Source: Glandiceps talaboti
Lineage: Eukaryota > Hemichordata > Enteropneusta > Spengelidae
Length of the DNA: 64,000 nt
NCBI RefSeq assembly: GCF_964340395.1
Contig: NC_135563.1
Location: 10,999,651-11,063,650, forward strand
Reading direction: 5' to 3'
In this document: positions 12,403 to 64,000 of the stretch, one piece after another
Layout of the letters: each line of letters begins with the position of its first letter
Numbering within the stretch: the stretch's first letter is position 1
The notes under the pieces: generated by a model
Database searches by the model: none
The model's input: only the letters and a program-made list of their open reading frames with translations
Told to the model about the DNA's origin: nothing
Made by a program: the position numbers and the translations under genes

Positions 12403-13734
12403 ATTACCAGAAACTGTAACAAAACTTTTTATTGGGAAATACAAATAGGCAACACAGAGTAATCCTATCACGTAAACACTGCTAAAGGAAAGGATTTCCA
12501 TGAATATAGTAGAGAAAAAGTCCCAATGTGTGAATGGTGAGTATAAAGTAGCTTGTATCTGGCACATGATCTTGGTGGGTGGGGGTCTACTCCACCCACC
12601 CCCACCCCCAGCCACTTGATATCCACTGATTTGATAAAGTCCCAGTCAGATTTCAACAATTATGGCTCTACTTGTCCAGCTTTGGTTTTATAGCTCTTTT
12701 CCCTAGACCGGACCTGCACCATTGACATCTGATGCTTCCGCCCTTGGTTGCAGTACCTGCCCCATTGGTAGCTAGCAACATGTGGGTATCATTCCTTCCA
12801 TGGTGTGGTCACTCAAACCTGCAAGTGGCTGTACAACATGGTTGTTGGCTTACCCCCCCCCCCCCCCCCCCTTCTTTAACAGCATATCATGTCTCCAAGT
12901 CATCTCTTTATTGCATTAATCATGGTTCTGTGCCAGGGCGTGTCTTGCAGTAGCACTTGGTGAGGAAATGAAAAATCCACACACACAGTGACAAGAATAT
13001 ACAACACATGTCCCAGTAAGTTCCGTAATGTACCTGGAACTCATCCTTATCAAGTCTGTTGAAATGTACCTTGATTCATACTTGCCAATATTATTTACTT
13101 ACATTAATCTATCAAAAGCTACAAAACCAGGTATCCACCTCGGTGTGCTAGCGCCATCTAGTGGCACACACATGACAGGAGACCTGGGAGACCAGCAGCC
13201 ACTGACAAATAACTTTTTCAGAACATAGAAATCAGGACAAGGAATTATTAATCTCTCAAAGTAATTTTATTCCACACTTTCCATTACATCATACAACTTA
13301 CATTACAAGAAACTTGCATTTTATATACATCTCATGTATCCAATGCTATGATACAGAAAGAATATTAACATTTCATGTCGTGTCTTCCATCAGTCTTTCA
13401 GTGAAGAAATAAAATTCAAAATTATATACAAATCTCCATAATATCTGTATGGTTAAATATTTGCTATGCATAATATATGAAAAGTGATAACGTTTATTAC
13501 AAAGTACATACGCAACTGAAATTCATCTTTATGAATGATGGTGAAATAGTTTGCAAATTTAACATTTGTAATTCAAAAATTTTCATTTTATTTTTCTTAT
13601 ACCTATAAAACATTAGTCAACAAGTTTCTTTGTAGAATTTTGTCAAGAAGAACTGATAGGTAAATACACTCAGGACATTCTTAATAGTGTATGTTATCTC
13701 TGCCTTAATTTGTATTGCATACCCATGATATTAC

Positions 13735-14500
13735 CCTGACACTCATTATTCCATTATGCATATTAACCTCACATACTCATTATTCCATTCTGCATATTAC
13801 CCTCACATACTCATTATTCCATTCTGCATATTACCCTCACATACTCATTATTCCATTCTGCATATTCCCCTCACATACTCATTATTCCATTCTGCATATT
13901 ACCCTCACATTCTCATTCCATTCTGCACATTACTCTCACATACTCCATTCTACATAGTAACTTCACATACTCATTATTCCATTCTACATAATAACCTCAC
14001 ATACTACTCATTCCATTCTGCACATTACTCTTACATACTCCATTCTACATAGTAACTTCACATACTCATTCCATTCTACATATTAACCTCACATATTCCA
14101 TTCTACATATTACCCCGACATACTCCATTCTACATATTACTCTCACATACTCGTTCCATTCTGCCTATTAACCTCACATACTCATTATTCCATTCTGCAC
14201 ATTACTCTCACATACTCCATTCTACATATTAACTTCACATACTCATTATTCCATTGTGCATATTAACCTCACATATTCCATTCTACATATTACCCTGACA
14301 TATTCCATTCTACATATTACTCTCACATACTCATTATTCCATTCTGCATATTAACCTCACACTCATTAGTCCATTCAACAGATTAACCTCTCATATTCAT
14401 TATTCCGTTCTTCATATTACCCTCACATATTCTATTCTACATATTACCTTGATACTCATACGTACTCCAATGCATATTACCCTGACAAACCCATTCTACA
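13735..14500. repeat. minisatellite, CATATTACCCTCACATACTC-type unit
   Basis: About 25-30 diverged copies of a 23-34 bp unit built from ATTCCATTCTGCATATTA and CCTCACATACTCATT. Units vary by loss of the TCATT segment, which gives alternating short and long forms. The long open frames here are repeat translations. Confidence 0.9.
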
Positions 14501-14689
14501 TATTATTACCCTGACCATAGCCTACACGAAGGGTGTAGGGGGCTAAGCCCTGACACTCTATTCCAGTGTAAATATTACCACAACTAAAATGCTAATTTAA
14601 TACTTCAATGAGTCCATGGATGAGCAATTACAAAATAAGTCTTCATAGAACACACAGCCCCCCCCCCCCCCCCCCATCTAATTACCTTT

Positions 14690-15310
14690 CAGTTTTTGTG
14701 TTTCTGTGTTACTGCTGATGATTTTTCAAGAAAATTTGACCCTTCAGGTCAAGGTCAAATGTAATGATTCTAATAAAAAGGTCACATCTGATTGATGATA
14801 AAGGAACAGACACTTTCATCAAGTATCTATATTTCTTCCATGGTTCCTGAGCAATTGTGCACATTTTGGACGGTTTTTACAACAAATATGCCAGAATAAA
14901 TTAGAAGCACCAACATAATACATAAGTGTGTATATCCACTGGGGTATTTCCTTAATTCTGTATCATAGTTGCAGAAGATCTGAAAGAAATTGATCACAAA
15001 GTGTCTGCACTGTGCAAGATAGATTATGAAACAAATTTTGATTATGGTAACGACCTTGCAGGTTAAGGTCAAAGGTGAAAGGTCATAAGACAAGTTGCAC
15101 TTTATATAATATAGGAGTTATAGACACTTGAATGACATCACATATTGTTAATGTATTACAGGTACACTTTTTTGAGATGGGGTAAATAAAAGCAGATATA
15201 GTGGCTATTAATATGTCACCTTTAAGTCAAGTTTGAATGAAATCAGTCACAGTATGTCAGAGACATGGCTGTGTATGTACAGACAGACAGACACATGAAC
15301 GGACAGTCTC
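14690..15310. repeat. dispersed repeat with AGGTCAAGGTCAAA motifs and CAGA tail
   Basis: It contains TTCAGGTCAAGGTCAAATG, then GGTTAAGGTCAAAGGTGAAA, and ends in ACAGACAGACAGACACATGAACGG. A similar phrase style occurs at 23500-23725 in a cyclase intron. Family unknown. Confidence 0.45.
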
Positions 15311-15654
15311 CATTCTAATAATTAAGTGCTGCACCCCTAATCCCTGTTTGCGATACCCATATAGGAGTTTTAAAAAAGCTCTAAAATGGTGTTTTACAAA
15401 GGTTAGTACAGTGCAATCATAATTTCAATTCTCAAGAACATTTTAGTTATAATTCAATATCTATAGTATTTTCTGTACAATATTCGTCAACAACTCTCTG
15501 ACGATGTAAATTATTTTTTAAAAGGCCATAATAATACATGACACATTGCACTGTTTTATATCCTTCTAGTCTCTATGCTTACATATTGCAATCTTTTTCT
15601 CAAATGATATGACTATAACGTATTTATACGCCTCACAACTAAACTGTTGAAAGT

Positions 15655-15800
15655 TTTTTCCACTACTTTGTTCAAGAAAACTATTCTTGGATCAAATCAT
15701 GAAAAAACATGAGGAGTCACCGTACAAATTTTCGAATTGAGGTCAAATACGTTATTATCAAAATTAAGCCATTTTAGAATCTGACCACCAACTAATGTGT
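15655..15800 (-). repeat. dispersed repeat, partner at 27270-27410
   Basis: On the minus strand TAGTTTTCTTGAACAAAGTA and GATTCTAAAATGG with TAATTTTGAT match, in the same spacing order, the plus-strand copy in cyclase intron 8. Both are diverged. Confidence 0.5.
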
Positions 15801-16584
15801 TAAACTCTATAGGAATATAAAGATTGTCAGTTTCCTTGCAAACAAGATGTTGAACCCCAAATTTCTTTTATTATTTCAAAAGGACCAGGAACAAGTTTTC
15901 ATTTGGTAAATTTGGAGAGATTTTTAATAATAAATTTAATTTCCAGGAAAACTTGTTCTTGAGGCACATTCTTTATGGGTAGAAATCAACTATAAGTAAT
16001 ATACCATGTCAATTCAAGAATTCAATATTTACAATATACATTAATTTCATTATCTAACTAAGATTTTGAAATCAGTTTTAAGTATTAAACAAGAAATCTT
16101 TATGAGGTAATGTACAGAATTTGTTATTGCAAAAGGCAAACAATTCAACATCCTCTATCATATTTAGGGCCAATACTAACTTCTCCATTCATTTACCAAA
16201 ACTTGCTAAAGCAAAAGTACTGAGCCCTTGCTTGAGTGAGGGCGCTAACATAGTTAAGTATAGTACATTGTTCTCATTATTTAAATCTGACATTGTATTA
16301 CATACAATATTTGTGTACAGCAACTTTCTACCAGTTACCTTGCTTAATTCCTCTATATTAAGTTATTTACAAAATAATTTAGAAGTTTTTTATGGGTCTG
16401 AATCACACCATAAAAAATCACATTTGAAAAGAAAACAATGCCCTGTGCGTGAGACAATATCAGTAATTCATATCTAATAACTATATCAAAGAGGGTATAT
16501 AGGCATCTCTGAATAACGGTCCACTGTTTAATTTCATCAGGCCTACATTGTGGCACTCTGCAATTTGATCTAAACTGTACAGAG

Positions 16585-16625
16585 GTTAGTGTTTAGTATG
16601 AAACTGTAACCATAGAAACAGAAGT

Positions 16626-16662
<37 letters not shown>

Positions 16663-16935
16663 GTATAAAATTGTAACCATGGAAACAGAAGTTTAATGTG
16701 TGCTGTTATAAACATTGTAACCATAGACACATAGGTTTTAGTGTGTGGTACAAAATTGCAGCCGTACAAACAAATTGTAATGTGTGTTTTAAACTGCCTA
16801 CAGAAACAAATTCTCGTGTGTGTGGCTTAAAAAAGTAACCATAGAAACAGAAATTGTCATGTGTGGCATAAAGCTGTACCATAGAAACAGAAGTTGCAGT
16901 ATGTGGTATAAAATTGCTGCCACAGAAACAGGAGT
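16585..16935. repeat. degenerate tandem array, about 50-bp unit
   Basis: Seven or eight diverged copies of a unit reading roughly GTAACCATAGAAACAGAAGT, TGCAGTGTGTGG, TATAAAATT. A (GT)n expansion at about 16630-16660 sits inside one unit. Confidence 0.75.
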
Positions 16936-17377
16936 GGTATACCCCTACCTAGAAACCACTGTAAGAGTTACTATTCTTAATATACATGTAGTTTTCATAT
17001 CATTGTCTTGTCATGTGTTCAAATTTACAGTAAGTTTCCAGACAATTGAAGCAGCTACACACTGGATCGGTATTTTTCATATACACCATCACTAACCACA
17101 CAATGTGATGTTAAAATATCAATACAAATGGTAAAACACTGAATTGTGTCTATCAAAGAGTGGTCTGTGTATTATCGTAACAGTGTATTATTCTCTTTGG
17201 CAGATTCTAGCTATTCATGTATCAAAAATACATCTTTGATCATTTTGTGAGTATGAAAACTGAAACTTCATCAGTTCAAGAGAATGCCAACAACGAGGAT
17301 TTAAACACAGAATTCCCACCTTTTTAGATTAGTTTACAGATTCCATACAGTAAAAACTAATTTTGAATCTATGACTC

Positions 17378-57858
<40,481 letters not shown>

Positions 57859-59391
57859 GCGGATGACTAGACCGATTAACAACTTTGACGAATGACTAAG
57901 TTGCCAGGTTCCAACTATTGGCTTGGAGAAGCTTCACGGCTATATCGATGCCAGCACTATAAATTCATAATATCAAAGACGTGGGGTTAATGGCCACAAA
58001 CAAATCATTTCTCATACATGTAAAAATTCCTCCCGATGATTTTTGTTCAAAAATTCGGTCCAATAAAACGAATATTAACCCTTGAAACCACTTGAAATGG
58101 AAGAGGTCGTTCTTTGCAGTGGAGAGGATAAGTAGCTGGCAATAAAACTGTCGGTAAGAACTGCAACGACGGATTACAACGTTTGCGGTGTGTAGTATAG
58201 TGCAGGGAATCCTGCGTATCATATGTATAGCTGTAATGATATCGAAGGCTGTATCCTAGGCACGCATACCGGATCAGAAAGATTTACAACACTGTTGATT
58301 ATTGGATACCAGAAGTACGCAAACAAACACACAGCCAACCGTTCTACTTTATCGCAACTCCGCAACTCGTATCGTGTCCTTAAATATTAACCAGTCGTGG
58401 ACATCTGCTCACCTGACGACTTTGACACTACAAATGTGAACATTTTCACGGCTTGATAAAATTAACGCTTTCTAAAGTCCAAAAATGTTTTTTGAGGACA
58501 GATTGAGTTTGGAAAACGGTCAGAATGCTTTAACAAATACGATCGAGATTTAATTTGTTTCACTTTTTTTTTTTAATTTCATATTTCTAAACATCTTTTG
58601 AATGACATTGATGTCGTCTATCAACAACACATTCAAAAAAGTTATGGGTATTTAGAGTGATGTCATGGCAACCAATGTCATAGTTCATCTCCCTAATATG
58701 GTGTTGTAGTATACGCATTACACAACTCTTTGTATTAATTATTATCGAAATGTTAATAGACTCATTATTTCAACAGAAAACCAGACCAAGAAATAACATA
58801 TTTCTATAAAATTATTATGACTGAAAAAAAAAATAATCAAATATGTTAACGATTTTCAAAAAGTTGAAAATTGGAATTCATTGAATTCCAACATGTGAGC
58901 ATGTACAAAATAAGGATTATAACCCTTAAAGGGGCAAGTCAGAAGTCGCGGAATGAGTATAGTCAGGCTATTGTTTATTTTATCAGTCAAGTTCGATCAC
59001 ACATCTGACTTCCACTGCAACCTTGACATTCGCCTTAAGAACATCTTTATACCCTGATTTGTTTCAATATAAAATGTGACAAGACTTCCACAAACTAGAG
59101 CGAGCAACGACCTATATAAAAGTTTTATCAAACTGGTAATCTTTTAATAAAGTCACTTTGGTATCGTGTAAATACACATGACATGTCTTTATCGATTGAC
59201 AAATAAATCTCTGATGTAGCAGTGACAAAAACTGTGTGTTTAGCAGTTTATTTTGTCGATAAATGAGCAAACTGGATTCAAGTGTCGTCAACTATTTTGA
59301 CATCTCTCTATCTGACAGTTTTGACACGACCTCTTGTATTCTGTTACACCATGACTGTTTTTTCCACGTTAGCTATAGACTCTATTCATGA
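57859..59391. other. divergent intergenic region, cyclase / SAP-exon gene
   Basis: About 1.5 kb between the two start codons should hold both promoters. On the cyclase side I see no clear TATA or CpG element. An ATTGAATTCCAA-type short palindrome at about 58876-58889 and a few A/T runs are the only structure. Confidence 0.4.
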
Positions 59392-59436
59392 TGACGTCAT
59401 CATTTGGCGCGCATTGCATGCTGGACTACGTTTAGG
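59392..59436 (+). promoter_or_regulatory. proximal promoter: CRE, E2F-like and ZNF143-like sites
   Basis: ATGACGTCAT contains a full CRE at 59392-59399. It is followed by TTTGGCGCGC (E2F-type TTTSGCGC) at about 59403-59412 and GCATGCTGGACTACG, one base short of the ZNF143/SBF consensus. All lie within 65 bp of the next start codon, as in CpG-type housekeeping promoters. Confidence 0.4.
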
Positions 59437-59455
59437 GACGACATTTGAAAACAAA

Positions 59456-59616
59456 ATGGCTGACGTTTTGGTGAAGCTCTCGCCAGATCAGGTGAAAGGG
59501 GCAGTTTTGCCCATGGCCGTGGTGGGCGATAACACCCACAGTGACTTAGCCCGATATCTAAAATGTAGGGGATATTCTGCCGGTAAATCTGAGTCCAAAA
59601 CAGCGTTAGTTAGGAG
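59456..59616 (+). CDS. first coding exon of a SAP-like domain protein
   Basis: ATG in good context (ACAAAATGG) opens MADVLVKLSPDQVKGAVLPM and continues to DLARYLKCRG and SKTALVRR before an AG|GTAAAT donor at 59617 (phase 2). DLARYLKCRG followed by a Gly/Ser turn and a KTALVRR helix fits the SAP motif (helix, LK-RGL, G-K-ELV-R). In invertebrates SAP-like N-termini of this sort (YLKCRGL-S-GK) are often found in large proteins with SWIM and YqaJ-type nuclease domains, but no such domain is visible downstream in this window. A possible second exon is at 62647-62686. Function beyond DNA/RNA binding cannot be stated. Confidence 0.6.
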
Positions 59617-61132
59617 GTAAATATACATGCCTTTGAGGCATGAAGCCGGTATAGTTAGCGACCGTTAGACTTTAGAGTACTAGTCTACTGCTTACTCTGG
59701 AGATAACGTAAATATGCCTCCGAGAAATCCGATACGGGATATCATATTTCGGATTCTTGTGCATGTCCATTTACCAGAGTTAGTATTAGTACTAGATATA
59801 TCACCATGTGATATTGAAGTTAAAGTGTAGTTTGTTCTTTTAATCTTGTTGTTTCTAGTAATAGTATCGACATACAGTAGTTTGTCATTTCTATTTTTAG
59901 AATGTTGTATCGTTTCTGATGTTATTGTTAACGCGAGTTGATTATTTTTGCCAAAAAAGTTATTTAATGATTATTTACAATTTGGAATGTAATGTTTATA
60001 AAGTAAATAAAATTATGATTAACAGTATTATTGTTGTTGTTGTTGTTGTTGTTGTTGTTATATTGTTCTATGTTGTAATAATAATAAAGTTGGTTTTCAG
60101 TTCTAAACACCAGTCAACCTAGTTACAACTTACATGTACCTATTAGTATTACAAATACTAAACAAGTTTTGAAAAAAAAAAAAGTTTTATCCCAGAGTGA
60201 AAACTGTTTTTGTTTTCTATGTGATGGACATAATTAGCCATGAAGATTTCTTGTCTCGAATATCTAAAAAATATTATATGCTATTGTGACAAATTTTTAA
60301 CCTCATGTTAGCGTTAATAGGCCATGGGGGACATCTCCCCTAAGTTACACCTCCATGGTTAGGCATAGTGACACAACTTGTGGTAGCTATTAATATGAAT
60401 ACATACAAGTTTGAAAACAGACACACTTGATATCGACAGTTCACTCAGTGTTTCCAGGTCTAACTTTTACTTTGAATGTCATGTTGGATAAGAAATCTTC
60501 CAGAAGGTCTAAAATGGGGCCACATGTCTTGTTTGATCCAAGACTTGATGAACACTTTGAGTAGCAGTAGCAAACAAAGTCTGGTTTACAATTGAAGTTT
60601 ATACATACAAGATCCCAGTGAGGAATCTCTGAACAAGATCCCCATAAGGGGGAAAGTTTTAGCAAATAATTTAATAACTGTAACCAGACTTTGTTTCGTC
60701 ATCCTACTAGAAAATAAGTACATGTACTAGTATAAATTCACTCAACCAACTAAACTAACTCAAAATTGACCAGTTGTTATCAAATGGCCATTAATTTGAA
60801 GCCTACAGTGCACGTCATGAGTAGTGTACATGAAGTATTTTATGTTCAAAAGTAAGCTGCTGTTGAAGTTCAGAACCCATGATCACTACAAGCAATATAA
60901 TCACAAATACCTAGAGTATGTAGTGTCATGATCAACTGGCATTTTTTTTTTTTTATCATAAATGGTGTCGTTAAAAACAATGTGAAAACTTGATTATATG
61001 TGATTATGACATGTGAAATATTGATTAGCAAATAAGTATGCAATAAGTTTCTGTATTGCACCACAGCAGTGTATCATTCAATTCTAATAACATGGTTTCA
61101 CACAAATTTTGTTATGAGTCAAAATCAAACTG
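59617..61132. other. intron or intergenic sequence after the SAP exon
   Basis: It holds a (TTG)n run at 60028-60058 and the unassigned minus-strand open frame. Nothing else is supported. Confidence 0.4.
60441..60680 (-). other. unassigned minus-strand open frame, possible terminal exon
   Basis: It reads LLKLSPLWGSCSEIPHWDL, then FVCYCYSKCSSSLGSNKT, and ends FKVKVRPGNTE with a stop. A TTACAG lies just upstream in phase 0. The Cys-rich composition is unlike the surrounding repeats, but I do not recognise a family and see no partner exon. Confidence 0.2.
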
Positions 61133-61288
61133 AGAATTCTTAAGTCTCATTGCCAGACTCGTGACTATCATCCCTAAGCTTTGTAAGGTGAGCGGCCGTG
61201 AAGTTGCAAGAAGTGAGGGGCTTTAGTTTAAAGACTACAAAGTTTAGGGATGATAGCCATGAGTCTGGCAATGAGACTTAAGAATTCT
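61133..61288. mobile_element. 156-bp MITE with near-perfect 53-bp inverted ends
   Basis: GAATTCTTAAGTCTCATTGC, CAGACTC, TATCATCCCTAA and CTTTGTA appear in inverted order at the other end with only three mismatches across about 52 bp. The centre is about 50 bp. GAATTC lies at both tips and is itself a palindrome, so the duplication and the true ends are ambiguous. The high arm identity suggests a recent insertion. Confidence 0.75.
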
Positions 61289-61554
61289 TGTGAGTCAACA
61301 ATGAGCATCAAATGGTGGTGTGTCTCTAGTGTCTTGTGCATCTAAAATGTATCAAATTGGCCTAGAGGGGGCACTTTACTACACTACAAATAATGTGCAT
61401 CAGGCAACAAGTCTTGATGGTGAAATGTGCTGTTTTGTGTTGTTAATGTTAAATATTGGCCTAGAGTTATGTTGTTAATTATAAAGTATGATACAAACAA
61501 AAGGGCAACAAAAGTGAGGCTGAATTTATCTTAGCTGTATTTATTTATGTTAAG

Positions 61555-62062
61555 AAGGCTCATTTTTAATAATTTTACACCTTAATTCCATATCACTCAT
61601 GGAATCATGGTATGCGTAACATATCTTCGTCCATACATCCCTAAATGCATTTCCATTAAATTTCAGCCCAATCTGCTCAGTAGTTTTGGAATTATAGATT
61701 TTTAACCAAAGAGACACATTTTTAGCCCTAATTTGCATATCACTGATGGAATCATCCCGTCATGAACAAATCTTACTTTACACCCCCTTAAGAATGTTCC
61801 ACCAACTTTTGCACCAATCTGCCAGTAGTTTCTGAGTTTAAGTTTTTTGACCAAAAATCACATTTTTTGACCCAAATCACACACCTATGATGCGATCATT
61901 TTGATTTGAACAATTTCCCAACTAGACACCCAAGGTAATGGACCCACCAAATATCGTGGCAACCAGTTCAGCGGTTTTTTACTTTAAGTTGTTTACACAC
62001 ATACAGACAGACGCCGGGCGATCCCTATAGCACTACTGAACCTCAGTTCAGTTGTGCTAAAA
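61555..62062 (+). repeat. dispersed repeat with about 155-bp internal period and CAGACAGACG end
   Basis: Three related units share TTTGCATATCACTGATGGAA, CACCAATCTGC with AGTAGTTTCTGAGTTTAAG, and TTTTGACC. The segment ends with ACAGACAGACGCCGGGCGAT then CCCTATAGCACTACTGAACC. A decayed copy is at 35150-35330. Confidence 0.6.
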
Positions 62063-62646
62063 ATCAAAATGTTGATTAGGATAGTCAATCAGTAGTAGTG
62101 ATAGTTCTTGCTAGTTGATGTTCAACAAATCATTCTGTATGACATGAATCCTCAAAGTGGCAACAAATTTGTCAATTGTACAAATATATGATTATTAGCA
62201 ACAAATATTGTCCACAGTGAAATTGTTGTAAAATGACTTATTGACCATGTGCATTGGAAAATTTCACAATGTTTTCAATGTTTTACTAACTTGCCAGTGT
62301 TTATATCTAAGCCAAGTTCTATGCATAACCGATATCCATTCGTTGGTCAGTCTCTCAGTAATTCACATTTTTTCCAATGAAAGTGTCTATGGTTTGTCAA
62401 AGAAATAGTTAATGCTCTCGACAAATGTCCCATTGTTGACAGAATGTGAGTCTGTGGTGTGATTTTAGTGATCTTAACATTAAGTTAGTAGTTTCACTTT
62501 TCTGACCAGTGAATGAACAGATGAGCGCTGTAGCTCATTCACGTCATAAAATTGAAGAGTGTTCACCATAAATTTTGAAAATATCTCCTGGTTGTATTTC
62601 TCATTTGTGTTATGTCATCTCGGACTCATGATTCCCCAAATGGCAG

Positions 62647-62686
62647 GGACGGATATGGTTGCATCCTCGATGACACAGCACGAATG
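62647..62686 (+). CDS. candidate second exon of the SAP-like gene
   Basis: AATGGCAG acceptor and AATG|GTAAAT donor bound 40 nt. Joined to the SAP exon (phase 2) it reads RDGYGCILDDTARM and leaves phase 0. Chance could give this; no homology supports it. Confidence 0.2.
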
Positions 62687-63189
62687 GTAAATACCAGATT
62701 ATATATAAATATCTTATGTGAATATCACCACAGGGAAAAGGATGAAAAATCAATTTTGTTCTGACGATTTTCTGGATTTCTATTATTATTTTCAGTATAT
62801 TTCAAATAAAGATTTAACTATTGTTTCCTCTCACTGTTTTTTTTCCTATTTTATACCTGTTATGACTGTCTTATCAGAGTTTATCATCTTTGCATTAATT
62901 AGTAACTTGTTAATCCAAGAACCAACAATAATAGTGGTACAGTGCTAACAGAAGACACAATGATGGGAAAAAGTGAGAGGAAAAAATATGTAAAACTTTA
63001 TTTGAAAGATACTGAAAATAATATTAGAATTCTGGAAAATTGCAATAAGTTGGATAGTTATGTGACGTATAGAAGATACATCAATGTAGCAGTCAAATTG
63101 TCTCAATATACAGTTGTAAAGCTATATCTTTATAAGAAAATGGTAAAGAGGAGCACCACTCTAGGAAGTAAAGGTATTTAAAAAAAAAA

Positions 63190-63720
63190 AACTTTGGGTT
63201 TTGGAGACTCGAGTGTCATTACATGATTTTACACTGAAATGAATAGGAACTCTGAACTCATGAATATTAAGTGTGCAATTATGATTGTATTATATCTGCT
63301 GACTCCTATGATGCTATTCGCCATGAAATATACATTACAATATGATACAAGATCAAATTGATGTTTTTGTGAAATCGCAAGCAATCGTAGGTAATGTAAA
63401 ATCATGAAATGATTCTCCAGAAACCATACATTAGTTTGTGAAAATGTCTATATCCTAGAGTGGTATTCCCCTTTAATTTTATAGGGAGTAACACTCCAGG
63501 AAATAAATGCATTTTCATAAACTTTGCTTTCTGGAGAGTAATTTCATGATTTTACAATTACATAATTAACTCAGTTGTCCAGATATATCAAATTGAAAGC
63601 CCTTTTTCATCTCAGCTTTACAGCACTGCATTATGGGTCTTAGCAGATATGATTATGCATTAGACAGTTACACATTGAATAGTCATGACTCCTACAAACT
63701 TATATACCATAAAATCCAAT
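63190..63720. repeat. two partial relatives of the 43690 fold-back family, head to tail
   Basis: The first (about 63190-63476) ends GTGGTATTCCCCTTTAA. The second (about 63481-63720) begins GGGAGTAACACTCCAGGAAA and continues TTCATAAACTTTGCTTTCTG, GAGTAATTTCATGATTTTAC. These match the right and left arms of the element at 43690-44155. Confidence 0.55.
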
Positions 63721-63829
63721 ACAGATTGAACATTCTACAAACATTACGTTCAAAATTACTGACATTTATTGCGAACTATCCTACAAGTGAGATACCACAT
63801 TCATTGTCCTTATTAGTATTATTTTTCAG

Positions 63830-64000
63830 TCAATCCATGACTGGAGGCCAAAATAGGATGAGATGTGCACACACTTTCCATATGTCATCTAAAGCATTCC
63901 ATTCAGTTAATGACAACTTCCGATTTAGTATTTTCCACTGTTTTATGCGCCCAATACATCTTTCCACATGTATTCGGACTCTGGCAATGGACACAGACTC
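63830..64000 (-). CDS. DDE_Tnp_4 (Harbinger/ISL2EU-like) transposase-type protein, C-terminal 56 residues
   Basis: The frame enters from beyond the window and reads IARVRIHVERCIGRIKQWKI, then CAHLILFWPPVMD and a stop. R-RIHVER-IGRIK is the block carrying the third catalytic acid (Glu) of the DDE_Tnp_4 superfamily, and the hydrophobic FWPPV end is typical. It is either an autonomous Harbinger/ISL2EU element or a domesticated copy; the N-terminal half needed to decide lies outside. It is convergent with the SAP exon. Confidence 0.8.
   Translation of the reverse strand, partial: ESVSIARVRIHVERCIGRIKQWKILNRKLSLTEWNALDDIWKVCAHLILFWPPVMD

Larger units (their letters stand above)
10227..17377. other. 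convergent intergenic region CHMP3 / receptor guanylyl cyclase
   Basis: No coding exon is supported. The first about 2 kb may be a long CHMP3 3' UTR, since AATAAA hexamers occur at 11111, 11945 and 12182. The rest contains the repeats listed separately: TG arrays, the 13.7-14.5 kb minisatellite, dispersed AGGTCAAGGTCAAA-type repeats and a decayed 50-bp tandem array. I could not place the poly(A) signal of the minus-strand cyclase gene with confidence. Confidence 0.5.

Noticed and set aside
12204-12615. Overlapping open frames on both strands with Cys/Val or His/Thr repeats
   Set aside because: They arise from the TG/TGCA array and have no protein family signature or splice context.
13715-14052. 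CRISPR-like spacing of repeats
   Set aside because: The units are diverged and directly tandem with no unique spacers, and the genome is clearly animal.
57859-57882. Upstream start for the cyclase at a TTG codon
   Set aside because: Not an ATG. The first in-frame ATG is at 57858 and is followed by a good signal peptide.
59282-59455. N-terminal extension of the SAP-like protein from an upstream ATG
   Set aside because: It would translate through the CRE/E2F motifs, which look like promoter. The ATG at 59456 has better context and starts a plausible N-terminus.

Overview
This is a piece of an AT-rich animal nuclear genome (roughly one third G+C by eye). Genes are split by GT-AG introns, introns and intergenic stretches are long, and there are many microsatellites, fold-back MITEs and LINE tails. 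The proteins are clearly metazoan, and the repeat style (AGGTCAAGGTCAAA and CAGACAGACG families, L2/CR1-type LINE tails) fits a marine invertebrate such as a hemichordate, cephalochordate or lophotrochozoan. I cannot name the species.

Layout. (1) 656-4095, plus strand: a five-exon gene for mitochondrial ribosomal protein bS18m (MRPS18C). (2) 5661-10226, plus strand: a six-exon gene for the ESCRT-III subunit CHMP3, complete at 216 residues. (3) 10227-17377: a gene-free interval between convergent genes, filled with microsatellites, a large minisatellite and dispersed repeats. (4) 17378-57858, minus strand: a complete receptor guanylyl cyclase of the natriuretic-peptide-receptor type. I could join it as 19 coding exons with matching phases at every junction (1198 residues), and its first intron is 21 kb. 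(5) 59456 onward, plus strand: the first coding exon of a SAP-like protein, divergent from the cyclase gene, with a CRE/E2F-rich promoter. (6) 63830-64000, minus strand: the C-terminal end of a DDE_Tnp_4 (Harbinger/ISL2EU-like) transposase-type protein that runs off the window.

The genes do not form a pathway: one serves mitochondrial translation, one endosomal sorting and one cGMP signalling. The last two may belong together as a transposon-derived pair. Non-coding structure of note: a 154-bp hAT-type MITE with a perfect 8-bp target duplication, several other fold-back families with two or three copies in the window, a possible optional 27-nt microexon in the cyclase gene at the kinase-like/linker boundary, and a block with two CREs and a palindrome in the large first intron.
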